NCBI GenBank assembly: GCA_030770425.1
Contig: JASJFT010000249.1
Location: forward strand, 1 to 62,771
DNA: 62,771 nt
Direction: 5' to 3'
DNA from: Darksidea phi
Lineage: Eukaryota > Ascomycota > Dothideomycetes > Pleosporales > Lentitheciaceae
Position 1 is the first letter of the stretch; every line of letters begins with the position of its first letter. This document shows positions 51,760 through 62,771 of the stretch, piece after piece. Under the pieces are notes generated by a model. The model did not search any database and was not told the origin of the DNA. It saw only the letters and a list, made by a program, of their open reading frames with translations. Position numbers and translations under genes: made by a program.

Positions 51760-54580
51760 TACGTAATACTTCTAAAAAAAGTATAATAAAAGCTCTAATA
51801 ACGAATCTAACTACTCTTATCTAGTAATAGATAGCTTAGATAGTAGAGATATAGTAAGCTATAATATTACTATAAGGAGTATTATAATAGATAAGAGTAG
51901 GACTTAGTAAGAAAGTAAAAGTTAAAATATTTAAAAGATATAATAGTAATAAGAAAGGTCTAAAGCTATTTCTTATATAAATAGATCTATACTATTAGTT
52001 TAACTCTACTATATTTACTAGTAATTAGAATAGAATTCTTATAGTAGGTATATATATAATAGAGAAGATAGTAGTATAAATATAATCCTTAGTCGATAAT
52101 TATATAGCTAATAAAGAAACTTTAATAAAGTAATATAATAAAATAAAAGTAATATTTATAAACTAGAACTTCTTTAAGAAATAAATATATATAATTTTTA
52201 GAGATATTAATAAGGTCTAGTAAGTAGAGTATAAGATCTAGAGATTAAAATAAATAAAATTAGTAGAAGTCTATACTATTAAATTTAAATAACTATAGTA
52301 TAAGATCGATTAAATTAATACTTCTTTTATAGTTATATACTATAATAGACTTAAAAAAGTAGTTAAGAATAAGCTATCTAGACTTAAGAAACTAGATAAT
52401 CTAGTAGAATTAATTAAGATAATAATTTATATTAATAACCGACTATATAAATAAACGCTTAAAAAACGAGATACTATAGAACTAGTTAACTTCTAAGTAT
52501 AGGTTCTATAGGGGTTATAATAAAATAGACGTTAATATAATCTAAGAAAAGAAATATCTAAAGAATAAAAAATATAACTAGAATAGGAAGCTATAGAAGG
52601 TCCTAGTAGATAAAATAAAATAATACTAAGAAGAGAAAGTATATCTATACTATAGAATATAAGAATACTTTACTAAGAAATATAATAATAAAAAAAGAAA
52701 TATAAATAGCTAGAAAGATACTAAATATATTAATATAATTAAAGATATCTACTAGGAGGTAGATAACTAAGGATTATTTCTAAAAGAATAGTTCGACGTA
52801 ATAGAAGATATAGACGAAGAAATTCTTTACTAATAAAAAGACCTAGAGCTTAAGATTAAAGAACTAAAACTTAATAAGCTAGAGAAGATTAGTATAAAAA
52901 TAGTTTTCCGATAATTAGTATATAATAAATACTAGAAATATAATAATAGCTAATATATTACTAAATACTATACTAAAGTAAAAGAACTAATTTATATTAC
53001 TAGTAATTAAGATTAAATAGTAATAGGGTAAGTTCTAAAGCTTTAATAACTAGAGGGCTATAAGATAATATAGGATTATAAGAATTAAGATTATAATATC
53101 TTACTATAGACTTATTATATAGTATAATACGAGTACTATATATAATAAAAGAAGAATATAATAATTTTTTTAAAAGAGTATCTATATATATATCTTCTTA
53201 ATAAAGAATATTTAATAACTAAATACTATATATATAACTATAAGAATTAGGTTATAATATATAAAAAGTAAGAATAGCTAGAATAGAATAGTTACTATAA
53301 TAATAAATATAAGAAGTATTTCCTAATAAAATATACTATAGAATAATAGCTACAAGGACTAATTAAAATAGATACTAAGAAGTATAAATAGAATACTAAC
53401 TATAGGATTATATATTAAGAATCTAACTATAAAGTAATATATTAGATATACTATAATAGATTATATATCTTATACCTAGTATAAAGAGAGCTTATAGCTA
53501 AAAGAAAAGAAGATATCTTCTATCTAAATCTTAGAAGATAAGAATATCTTATAGAATAGTATAATAGATATAGTTACTAGCTATAGAACTAGAATAGTTC
53601 TAATAATCTAAAGATTAGGAGATAGCTACGAGTCCTAGATATATAGAAAGGATACTATAATACCTAGAATAATAGATAAAAAGTAAAAATTAGTAAGAAG
53701 GATATATTATTATTAAAGGGAAGCTAGAAAGAAGGGTTATAAAAGGTACTAAACTAAAAACTACCTATTAAAGCTAAAAAGGTAATAGATCTAGATTAGA
53801 AACGAGTAAATAGCTTACTCTCCTAGCTAGAAGAAAAGTCTAGACCTAATAAATATTATTCTATATTTTAATATAAGTCTAGAAAATACTAGAATAAGAT
53901 CTAAGAACTAGATAATAATTTTAAAAATTAGATTATCTATAATAATAAGCTAAAAAACTAAGTTATTATTAGCTACGTAGAAGTTATACTAATAAAAGTA
54001 CTTAAAAGATAACTTTATAAATTATATAAGAAAGTATCTAATAACTAGCTAAGTTAGAAGTAGATATATAGATTTATAAATAAAAAGTCTAAGCTATTAT
54101 AAATAGTAGAGTAGAATTTATACTTCTATTATTATAGATAGTAGAGGAATATAAGATTTTTTACTAAACTAAGATAAAATCTATATAAGTAGAACTTAGA
54201 GATAGATTATCTATAGAATATAAAGAAGATATAATTTATCTTAAAATATAAAAAGTAACCCTAAAGATAGAAAATATTAAAGACTATTATAGATTTAATA
54301 TTATAGAAATTAAAGATATTAATATAATTATTAGTTATAATTAGCTAGTAAAATATAATTTATAGATAAATTAGAAGCTATATAAGATATTAGACTATAA
54401 GTAGGTAGCTTAAGTTATAGGAATTAGAAGACTAGGTAGATCTAGTTATAAGATCTAGTATATACCCTAAAAAGAAAGAATAGACTTAATTTTATTTTAT
54501 AAGATTATAAGAATCTATAAAAAGAATCTATAAAGAGTTAATATTATTATAGTATAAAGAGTTATAATTATATAGAAAAA
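51760..54580 (+). pseudogene. Gag and protease region of C
   Basis: Plus-strand frames with only RIP-type stops, rich in Lys, Glu, Asn and Tyr. It lies between the 5' LTR and the RT and matches B 34650-31983 in reverse and the start of D (62440-62696). The position makes it Gag plus protease. The Tyr-rich stretch at about 52900-53300 may be a former Cys/His or Gln-rich region. No motif is certain. Confidence 0.6.
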
Positions 54581-56920
54581 ACTATAACTATCTATACCTT
54601 AAGAATATAAGAAGTTCTAAGAATTATTTAAAGAATATCTAGATATAGATTTACTAAAGTACTAGAAATAGAATTATAAGATATATTTAGAAGAAGGTAT
54701 AAAACTTAAGTCTAGACTTATATACTTATTAATAGTAGATTAATAAGAGAAATTAAAAGAGTACTTAATAAAGAACTTAGAAAGAGGATATATTAAAGAA
54801 AGTTAAAGCTTTATAGTATTACTAGTTCTATTTATTCTAAAGAAGAATAGAAAGTTATAACTTTATATAGACTATAGACGTTTAAATAATATTATAAAGA
54901 AAAATAGATATTTACTACTACTAATTAGAGAACTTATAAACTAGCTCTAGGGAGTTAAGTAGATTATAAAATTTAATATCTAAGAAGAATTCTATTAGAT
55001 TTAAATAGTAGAAGGGTATAAAAAGTATATAATATTTAAAATCTAATATAAACTCTATAAATATAGAGTTATACTATTTAGACTAATAAATATACTAATA
55101 ATATTTTAGTTAGTTATTAATAAGATATTAAATAAATACTTAGATATATTTTATATAGTATATTTAGACGATATTCTTATATATAATAAAGGAATACTAG
55201 AAGAGTATAGGGAATATATAAAAAAAGTATTATAAAAGCTATAATAAAATAGATTACTACTTTACCTAGATAAATATAAATTCTATAAAATAAAAACTAA
55301 ATATCTAGATTTTATTATTTTATAAGAAGAAGTATCTATAAACCTTAAGAAAGTATAGACTATAAGGGAATAGTTAACTTTAATATTAGTTAAGGATATA
55401 TAATTCTTTTTAGAATTTACTAACTTCTATTAAAAGTTTATTAAAGACTACTTAAAGACTATAGCTCTACTTATAGAGGTAACTAAGAAAGAAAGAGAAT
55501 TTTAGTAAAATTAAAAATAATAGAAAGCTTTTAATAAGCTTAAGGATCTATTTATATTAATATCTATATTATAGATATATAATCTAATAAAATCTCTTAA
55601 AGTAGAAATAGACGTATTAGACTATATACTAGAAGTAATACTTATTTAATAAGAAGAAGATAGAAAATAGAAACTAGTATTTTACTATTTATATAAATTT
55701 AGTAAAGAAGAAATAAACTATAATATTTATAATAAGAAACTTAGTACTATTATATTAATATTTAAATAATAGAGACTATAACTTATAGAAGCTAAGTATA
55801 AAATTAAGATTATTATAAATTACTAAAACTTTATAAGTTTTACGACTATAAAGAAACTTAATTAATAATAATTCTAATAATTAGAATTATTAGTAGACTA
55901 CGACTTTAAAATAAGTTACTAACTAGAAATATTAAATAGAGTAGTAAATACCCTTAGTAGAAGATTAGACTTTTAAGGTATTAACGAATCTATTATATAT
56001 AAACTAGTCCTATAAAAAAAGTTTAACGAAATTCTTATTTATAACTATATAAGGCTAGCGAAGATTATAATAGTAGTAGATATTAAAAAAAAATAGTAAA
56101 AAAGGGTCTAAGAACTTATCTAAGGTAGTAATAAAGAAGTAGAGAAAGATAAAATACTTTCTAATAAGAAAGAATACTTTACTTTAAAGAATAACTTAAA
56201 AATAAAATTCTATATATTATTAAGTCTTAGAGGAGACCTTATATAGGAAATCTATAAAAGTAAAATACTAGAATATCTAAGAATTAATAAAATAGTTAGA
56301 TATATAGATAGAGAATATCTACTTACTAATATAAGAGAGAAAGTTTAAAAAGTAATAGATAACTATTTAGAATATTTTAAAAATAAATCTAAGAGATATA
56401 AGTCCTATAGATTATTTTAATTATTAATACTATCTATATAACTATAGACTTATATTATAATAGACTTTATAGTAAAGTTATTACTATTATTAAAACTAGA
56501 ATTAGAAAGATTATATAATACGATTATAGTAATTATAAATTAATTAACTAAAGTAATATACTTTATCCCAATAAATAAAGTAATTATAGTAGAAAATATA
56601 GCTTATAAGATTAAGAGAATACTTATTATTAACTATAGATTACTAAAATAGATTCTTATAGATAGAGATAAACTATTTACTTTAAAGTTTTAAAGTATAC
56701 TACTTATAAAATTAGAAATTAAAAGAAAGCTATCGACTAGCTTCTATCTATAAATAGACGATTAGATAGAATAAATAAACTAGACTTTAGAAAAGTATCT
56801 AAGATTCTATATTAATAAGTTATAAAATAACTAGATTAAATTATTACTAATAGTATAATTAATATATAATAGTAAGAAGTTTATAATAACTAGATACTTA
56901 TATAAGTAGCTAAGCGTTAT
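54581..56920 (+). pseudogene. Pol of C: RT, RNase H, integrase (cut)
   Basis: Plus-strand frame. Reverse transcriptase lies at about 54690-55380: KSRLIYLLI leader, LFILKKNRKLRLYIDYRR block, KFNIQEEFYQI, and a catalytic box at 55161-55172 that is still YLDD, followed by ILIYNK. RNase H lies at about 55560-55930. The integrase zinc region starts near 56280, and its core keeps IIIDFI (first Asp), LIDRDKLF (second Asp) and a Glu in the IDDQIEQINQ-type motif near 56755. Here the Asp codons were not preceded by T, so RIP left them. The frame is still broken by many stops. H cuts it at 56920. Confidence 0.9.
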
Positions 56921-57155
56921 ATATTATATAACTACTCTATTTATATAATAATTTATACTAATTTATTATAACTCTATACTAAACTTATAGTAGCTATATA
57001 ATAATAAGTTATAGTAACTATATACTAATTTATAGTAATTAATTTAGTTACTAGATCTAGTATAACTCGTATATAAAACCCTCTACTCGTACCCTAGCTA
57101 GATAGTTAGACTACTAAATATATTTATTCTATACCTCTACCCTCTTATAGTTATA
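56921..57155 (+). repeat. Probable 5' LTR of H
   Basis: 235 bp starting tattatataac (pre-RIP TGTTATATAAC) and ending gttata (pre-RIP GTTACA). No second copy is in the window, so the end is inferred from the TG...CA rule and the start from the junction with C. Confidence 0.5.
57072..57079 (+). promoter_or_regulatory. TATA-box-like site in the LTR of H
   Basis: tataaaac followed by cctctactcg, about 150 bp into the LTR, is the usual place for the element's own promoter. In such AT-rich DNA a TATA match alone is weak evidence; the neighbouring GC-richer bases make it stand out. Confidence 0.3.
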
Positions 57156-57159
57156 AGCC

Positions 57160-58420
57160 TAGTCTAATCCGTCTATATTATACGATCTACCTTATCTTTC
57201 TCCGTATAATAAAATAACGATCTCGTTACCTACTATATCTAAAGCTAGTTTAGCTACTATTCTCTAAGGCCTATATAATTAGAACCTATAGATCTATACT
57301 ATATAGAGGCTAGTTAAGGTAGCTAATATATAGGAGTATATCGATCCTAAAGCTAAAGCTTTTATATAACTAAATAAGTCTAAATACCCTATTAATTCTA
57401 CGCTACCTATTAATAAGGATAGGTTACTAGTAACTAAACCTAGCTTAATAGTAACCTCTTAGTATATTAAGGACCTAAGTCTCTACTATATAGAGCTAAA
57501 AGAATACTATAGAACTAAAGATAAGCTCGGCTAAATCGAGGCTTATATAACTAATACGCTAGTTAAAGATCTTATCTATTAAATTAAGGATTAGAAATTA
57601 CTATATAATTAGCTTAAGACTTTAAAATAGCTATTCGCTCTATTATTAACCGATTAAGAATATAAGGTTTAGAAGACGTATAACTTAGCTAAAATACTAT
57701 ATATACGTAGAGAGAATCTTAAAAAATAAAGTATAATCTTTCTAATAGTCTATAATTAAGCTACGTAGCTTAATCTACTAGAAGTATTAGAATATCGGCT
57801 ATATAAGAATCTAATACGAGTAATTAAATAGATCGATTTAGGCTACGTAGCTACTATATCTATTATAGTATTTAATATAAAAACTAGTTTAAATAGCTCG
57901 ATTAATCCTATACTACCCGATTTACTAGCTAGTTATCTATACTATTATAGAATAACGTAGACTATAAAGCTAAATATTAGTAATAGTATATTCGCGGCTA
58001 TATTAAATTAAGAATAATCTCTATATAATAAGAAGAGATAATAAAATAATAAGCTATTAAAGCTATTAAAGTTATACCTATATAGAGATCTATACTACTA
58101 GGAATAGTACTAGTATATTAATACCTTACTATATAAGAGAGAATTTATAGAAGACCCTAAAAAGGCTAAAAAAATAGCTAATTTCGAAGCTAAGAATAAG
58201 AAGGATATCCTAACTAAAATACGCGAGAGGAATAAACGCTATAAATAGTAAAAGTAGACTAGCTAGGATAATAATATAGCTAATATAATAGAAATCGATA
58301 TAGATAACGATTTATTATAGTATAAATACGAAGCTTATACTATATTTTTAGTAGCGTATAATATCTCGATAGTTAATAATATCTATCCGCTTCTTTATTC
58401 CTAGATATTAGATCTAGTTA
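57160..58420 (+). pseudogene. Gag region of H
   Basis: Stretch between the LTR and the integrase. Plus-strand frames carry only RIP-type stops and encode Lys/Glu/Asn/Tyr-rich sequence with a basic run near 58180-58260 (KKAKKIANFEAKNKKDIL-like). By position it is Gag, followed by protease up to about 58900; no motif is certain. Confidence 0.5.
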
Positions 58421-58899
58421 TAGATATTTATATCTATAATAACCCTACTAAGTTCTAATAGGAAGTTTTAGCTTCGCCTAACGATATCGTTCTAGCTAGA
58501 GGCTTAGAGATAGCTATTTAGGCCTAGAGAAACGTATAAATATCCCTATTAATACCTTAGAATTTAAAAAAGACGACGCTTAAATAAGTAGTTCTAATCC
58601 CTAGCTTCTTTACTAGCCTAGTATTACTATTACGGCTATCCTTATTAAATATCTATTTCGACTTAGGAAGGAACGTTCTATATTAATTAGGGACTTAACC
58701 TTAGAATATTACGAAGCTTACTAGGGTCGGTAGATACTAGCTTATAGTCTATTATACTAAATCTTTATAATCTACTTAGTACGCGGTATTTACTACTAAT
58801 TAACGCTAGCTATAGATCTTAGCTTTACTACTTTAATCTAGATTACTAAATAAGCTATAACTTTATCTACTTATAGGTTATTTAAATAGTAATATAATT

Positions 58900-61800
58900 A
58901 ATTAGTTAGTTAGTAATATTATAAGCCTCTATATAGATAATACTATAATAGCTTCTAAAATAGTTTACTATAAGGAGTACCTATAGAATAAAGTCTATTA
59001 GATTATCTCTTATCGATTTAGCTATAAATTAGGTACTAGCCGACTATTTAAAACTATAGCTATTAATCTAATTAAGCTTAATATACTAGTCTATAATAGC
59101 TATTAATATATATTCTATATATTTAATCTATTCTTAAAACTATATATAGTTTATATAATAGCTAAGTATAATAAGTCTACTCTTTAGATAATACTTAGAT
59201 AGCTAGATAGAGCTATTAAACGAGAATTTAATATAACTATTATCTTTCTAATAGCTAATAATAAGTAAGGCTATAGCCTATTAGATAATTTAGTACGAGT
59301 CTACTATCTATAGAAAGGAATTAAACTATAGATATAAGTACTATATATTATTAAATAAAATAGCTTAGCCGAATACTTAGATAGAAGCCTAATTAAGAGA
59401 AGCTATTTAATAAGAATTATAGTAAATCTTCTACTAACTTTTAGTCCTAAGATCTATAAAATAGTAATCTATCTACTTAACCGAATATCTATATAAGTAC
59501 TAAACTAGAAAATACTATTCGAAATTATATATTAAAAAAAGCTATTACTAGCTTATCTATATATTTATAGCTATAGAGTCTACGTACTACGTAAATAGAT
59601 ACCTAGAGATAATAAGCTTAGCCTATAAGTACTAGTAGAATATCTAGTTAGCTATAATTTATCGAATATCTATAAAATCTAGATACTAAAGGTAAGAAGT
59701 AAAGCTTATAGCGATAAGATAATTCGTATAAGGGATATTATATTTCGAGAGAATCTATTCTATTAGCTATAAGATAATTTAGATTCCCTTCTTTAAGACT
59801 CTAAGCTAGAGTAATTTACTTATAAATATTATCTACCTATACTAAGTAGCGAAGATACTTCTTTAGAAGCCTCGCTAGAAGATAAATATATAGCTCCTAT
59901 AGAAGCTATAGAACCTACTACCTAAGCTTCTATTTAGGCTACTATTTATACTACTATTCGAGCTACTACTTAGAAACCTATATTAAATTAGCTCCTAATA
60001 CCGAATTCGTTAAAAATAGCTTTATCTAAGCTACTACTATAGTTATTAAATTAACCCTTAAAGTATAAGTATAGAACTAAGCCTAATTTAAATTATATAA
60101 AGTATCGAGAACTAATAGATACTAATCTCTATTAATATTATATTCTATCTAAAGGATTAACTAGAGTAGTAAAGAAGAGACCTATATAGAAGAACTCTAG
60201 CTTCTTTATTAATACTTACTAGTTAGCCTATATAGCTACCTTAGTAATAGTACTAAAAATATAATTTAAATATATAAAGCTACTAGTAGAACTAAAATAC
60301 TATAAGGATATAATAAAATTACTATCTCCCTATAAGAAAGGCTTCCTATAAGCTATATAATAAGAACTAATAATAATTAAATATAAAGAAACCTATAAAT
60401 AGATAACCTAGAATAAATATAATACTTAGTATACTTAAGATAACGAAGTTCTTCTACTAATATAGTTATATAAATATAAACTCGATAATTAAGACTATTT
60501 ATTAAAATATAAGGCTTAGATTTATATATATAGTAATCTATAAATAATAGCTAAAGATATCTATACTACTATATTAGCTATTTAAATATTTCGAGCTCTA
60601 GTAGCTATTACCGTCTACTTTAATATAGAAATTCGTTAATATAATACTATTAATACGTTTACTAATACTAAACTATTAATACTAGTCTACTATTATTAGC
60701 TAGAAGGATTCTCTAATTCTAATTATCTATAGAAACTACGCCGAGCGCTCTATAGTCTAAAGATATTCTTATTACTCTAGTATAAAGAGCTTACTAAAAT
60801 ACTTATAGAGCTAGGTCTTATACCTATTAAGAACGCTCCCTACCTATAGAAAAATAAGAAGCTACTAGTCTTCTTCTTTATTAATAATATTATTATTCTT
60901 AGTATACTAGTATATATAGCTATTTTATATAAATTTAAGTATAAACTATTATAATAATATAAGATTAGATTTCTAGAAGAACTATAGACGTTCTATAGTA
61001 TTTAAACTATTAAAGATTACGATAGTAGCTTAATCTAGCTATTATAGAGCTTATATATCGAGAAGTTTACTTAGAAGTATTCTTTACTAAAGTCCTATTC
61101 GAAGCTACCTACTATACTATTACTACTTAAGGAACTAATACCCTTAAAGAATAAAATAATAGATTTAGTTAAGTAATAATATATATAGCTAGTCGGATCT
61201 ATTAGCTATATAGTAGGAGCTACCTATCTAGATATCTTAAAAGCTTACTTAAAACTAGCTAAATTCCTTATAAATCTCTTGTAATAGTACCTAGATACTA
61301 CCTATTAAACGATTACCTATCTACTAGGTATAAAGAATTAAGTAATATATTATAATATATTAATATTTATTAAATTAATATATATTACTAATAAACTTAT
61401 ATCTAAACTTATATCTAACTTTTATAGAGTATTAGATACCTCCTTTACTAATTATAAGACTACTTAGAAGAGCTTATAAGAATATATATTCTTTCTATTT
61501 AATAGACCTATTAATTAGAAAGCTATACTATAACGATATATTATAAAATTAACGACTAAGGTAGAACTAATAGTCGTCTTATTAGCTAGTACTAAGCTAA
61601 TATAGTAGTAGAGAGTATTTAAATATATCGGATTTAATCTAGATTATAAAGGATTAATATACTATAATAATTAGTAAACGATTTAGTTACTTATCTTATC
61701 TACTCTATAGCTTAAAACTATAGTATAGTACGTCGATATCTATTATTACTAGCTTTATTAGAAGGTACTATTAGATAATATTAATATCTTATATATCTTA

Positions 61801-61905
61801 TTAAATAGTTAACTAGCTAACGACCTTACTAAATTACTACCTAGGTAAAAATATAAGAATTAGGTATTACTCCTAAACTTTAAGGATTTTCCTACTATAT
61901 AGACT
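58900..61905 (+). pseudogene. Pol of Copia element H: integrase, RT, RNase H
   Basis: The integrase core reads IAINLIKLN, YIFYIFNLFLKLYIV, IANNKQGY (second Asp now Asn) and NSLAEYLDRSLI, where the Copia integrase Glu is kept. Reverse transcriptase reads LLILVYY near 60690, LRRALYSLK near 60735 and a catalytic box at 60877-60888, FINN in place of FVDD. RNase H ends with a LTKLLPR-like motif near 61820. The order integrase-RT-RNase H defines Copia. It is a different family from I: the RT motifs and LTRs differ. Confidence 0.88.
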
Positions 61906-61906
61906 T

Positions 61907-62004
61907 CTTAGCTAACTATATAGGCCTCTTAGCTAACTATATAGGCTTCTTAGTCAATTATATAGACCTTTTAGCTAACTATATAGGCTTCTTAGCCAAC
62001 TATA
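61907..62004 (+). repeat. 21-bp tandem repeat at the end of H Pol
   Basis: Four full units (61907, 61928, 61949, 61970) and a partial fifth from 61991, consensus cttagctaactatataggc plus two bases. Each is seven codons, reading roughly L-T-I-(Gln/stop)-A-S-(Gln/stop). D's LTR starts at 62005 inside the fifth unit. A few CA dinucleotides survive here (61954, 61997). Confidence 0.9.
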
Positions 62005-62439
62005 TATTATAACCCTAGGATTAGAAGTATATAGGGTAAGCTCTAATATAGCTAGGATAGCTAAGCTATATTTAGTTAGTAATCTAATATTACGTAACTT
62101 AGAAGTTATAGAAGTTACTAAGATAATAACTTCTATAACTACTATAAAAGTTATAGAAGCTATAGAAGTTACTACTTCTACTACTACTACTACTACCTTA
62201 AGAAATAAGGATAGGTATAAGAGGGTAGAGGATCTCTTAGACTTTCTATTTTAATTCCTTATAGTTAATTCTCTTTAGTTTATCTAACGCTTATAAATAA
62301 GACTAGCTCTTTTCTTAAGTAGTTATTCTAGTAATAGAATTTATTAACTTAATCTTAATCTATTAAAACCTAATAGTACGATAAACGTACTATCGGCTCT
62401 AATCTAGATTCTATATTAAAGTACGTATAACGTATAATA
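62005..62439 (+). repeat. 5' LTR of D (LTR1)
   Basis: 435 bp, ends tattataaccc and cgtataata, closest to the solo LTR 11281-11715, with the same gttatagaa/ttctataac repeats and the (act/tac)n run near 62170-62200. Confidence 0.92.
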
Positions 62440-62696
62440 TATTAACTACCCTAAATCTAGATTATATTAAATATAGTAGCTCTATCTAGCTTACGTAATA
62501 CTTCTAGAGGAAGCGTAGTAGAAGCTCTAATAGTAGATCTAGCTACCCTCGTTTAATAATAGGTAGCTTAGATAGTAGAGATATAATAGGCTATAGTATT
62601 ACTATAAGGAGTACTATAATAGGTAAGAGTAAGACTTAGTAGTAAAGTAAAAGTTAAGATACCTAAAAGATATAATAGTAATAAGAAAGGTCTAAG
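62005..62696 (+). mobile_element. Gypsy element D (LTR1), cut by N
   Basis: Start of a plus-strand LTR1 element inserted in the tail of H. The 5' LTR is 62005-62439 (435 bp), preceded by the presumed target duplication ctata (62000-62004). The internal part 62440-62696 aligns with C 51708-51960 (untranslated leader and start of Gag). It ends abruptly at 62696 where N begins; C continues without a break at the equivalent base. It is RIP-mutated throughout. Confidence 0.9.
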
Positions 62697-62771
62697 TGTT
62701 ACAACCCCACGCGAATCACAGGATGCGGGGCATCCCGAGAAGGTTGGAAGCCAAGACAAGGGCTTAGTCAG
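62697..62771 (+). mobile_element. Start of an un-mutated LTR1 element N
   Basis: The first 75 bp of an LTR that has not been through RIP. It starts tgttacaaccc, the form predicted before RIP for the LTR1 start tattataaccc, and contains 11 CA/TG and 4 CpG. It aligns gap-free to 51273-51347, the start of C's LTR. It interrupts D, so it is the latest insertion in the window and may belong to an element that is still intact, beyond the right edge. The left target duplication should be ctaag (62692-62696). Confidence 0.88.

Larger units (their letters stand above)
51273..56920 (+). mobile_element. Gypsy element C, LTR1 family, cut by H
   Basis: A plus-strand LTR retrotransposon inserted in A2 after tatac (51268-51272), the expected left target duplication. 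The 5' LTR is 51273-51707. Gag-Pol runs from about 51760 and aligns with B (reverse) until 56920, where it stops in the C-terminal part of integrase because H inserted there. The rest of C, with chromodomain and 3' LTR, should lie right of the window. Its LTR begins with the same 75 bases as the un-mutated element N, apart from RIP-type transitions. Confidence 0.9.
56921..62004 (+). mobile_element. Copia element H, cut by D
   Basis: A plus-strand Copia relic inserted in C's integrase. The probable 5' LTR is 56921-57155. The Pol order is integrase (about 58960-59500), reverse transcriptase (about 60360-61130), RNase H (about 61480-61850), then a tail of 21-bp repeats. D inserted at 62005, so the 3' end and 3' LTR lie outside the window. 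The left junction is placed where C stops aligning with B. The target duplication should be ttata (56916-56920), to be found again beyond the window. Confidence 0.85.

Noticed and set aside
61990..62010. Surviving CA sites near 61954 and 61997 as a second RIP-free island
   Set aside because: They are isolated single dinucleotides in a repeat, like other scattered survivors (for example near 10957, 25701, 38034 and 46112), and do not form a cluster comparable to 12579-12620.
62568..62759. A 63-codon open frame on the minus strand, the longest uninterrupted one in the window
   Set aside because: It starts at a non-ATG codon in the un-mutated LTR N, crosses the N/D junction and continues antisense through RIP-mutated Gag leader. 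Its Leu/Thr/Tyr/Ser-rich sequence is what antisense AT-rich DNA gives. It is not a gene.
1..62771. Mitochondrial or plasmid origin, suggested by the extreme AT content
   Set aside because: No mitochondrial genes, tRNAs or rRNAs are seen. The content is nuclear LTR retrotransposons with target duplications, and the skew is specifically loss of CA/TG, not general AT drift.

Overview
This window looks like a fully silenced, gene-free AT block from a filamentous ascomycete fungus. I assign no species. The evidence is the signature of repeat-induced point mutation (RIP, C-to-T at CpA on both strands). The dinucleotides CA and TG are almost absent from 1-62696; reading by eye I noticed only a few dozen. 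TA is hugely over-represented and CpG is partly kept. No codon containing CA or TG can survive, so ATG and TGA are essentially gone and Met, Trp, Cys, His and Gln can hardly be encoded. Every ancient reading frame is broken by TAA/TAG where Gln or Trp once stood. I find no intact host gene, rRNA, tRNA or CRISPR array.

The DNA is a stack of LTR retrotransposons nested inside one another. LTR ends can be read once RIP is allowed for (TG to TA, CA to TA), and most elements keep 5-bp target duplications. Left stack: F (Gypsy, +, 11935-12437 and 35232-38494) was split by T, a ~1 kb element with inverted ends (12438-13344 and 35098-35231). T was split by B (chromodomain Gypsy, -, 13345-35092). B was split by E (chromodomain Gypsy, +, 17637-31977), and E by G (Gypsy of the same family as F, -, 23337-29729). 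Right stack: A2 (Gypsy, -, 46711-51272) was split by C (Gypsy, +, from 51273), C by H (Copia, +, from 56921), H by D (LTR1 Gypsy, +, from 62005), and D by N (from 62697). Between the stacks lies I, a complete Copia on the minus strand (38911-46639). To the left are A1 (a second copy of A2, ending in a chromodomain, 2091-7690), an unassigned stretch, and a solo LTR (11281-11715).

N is the key observation. Its 75 visible bases are rich in CA, TG and CpG, so they have not been through RIP. They align without gaps to the first 75 bases of C's LTR, and 24 of the 25 differences are C-to-T or G-to-A in the RIP direction. The window therefore holds a before-and-after pair from one LTR subfamily. A second CA/TG-rich patch, only about 40 bp, sits inside T at 12579-12620.

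Element boundaries given by LTR ends and target duplications are exact. Domain coordinates are approximate (tens of bases), because they come from reading broken frames by eye.
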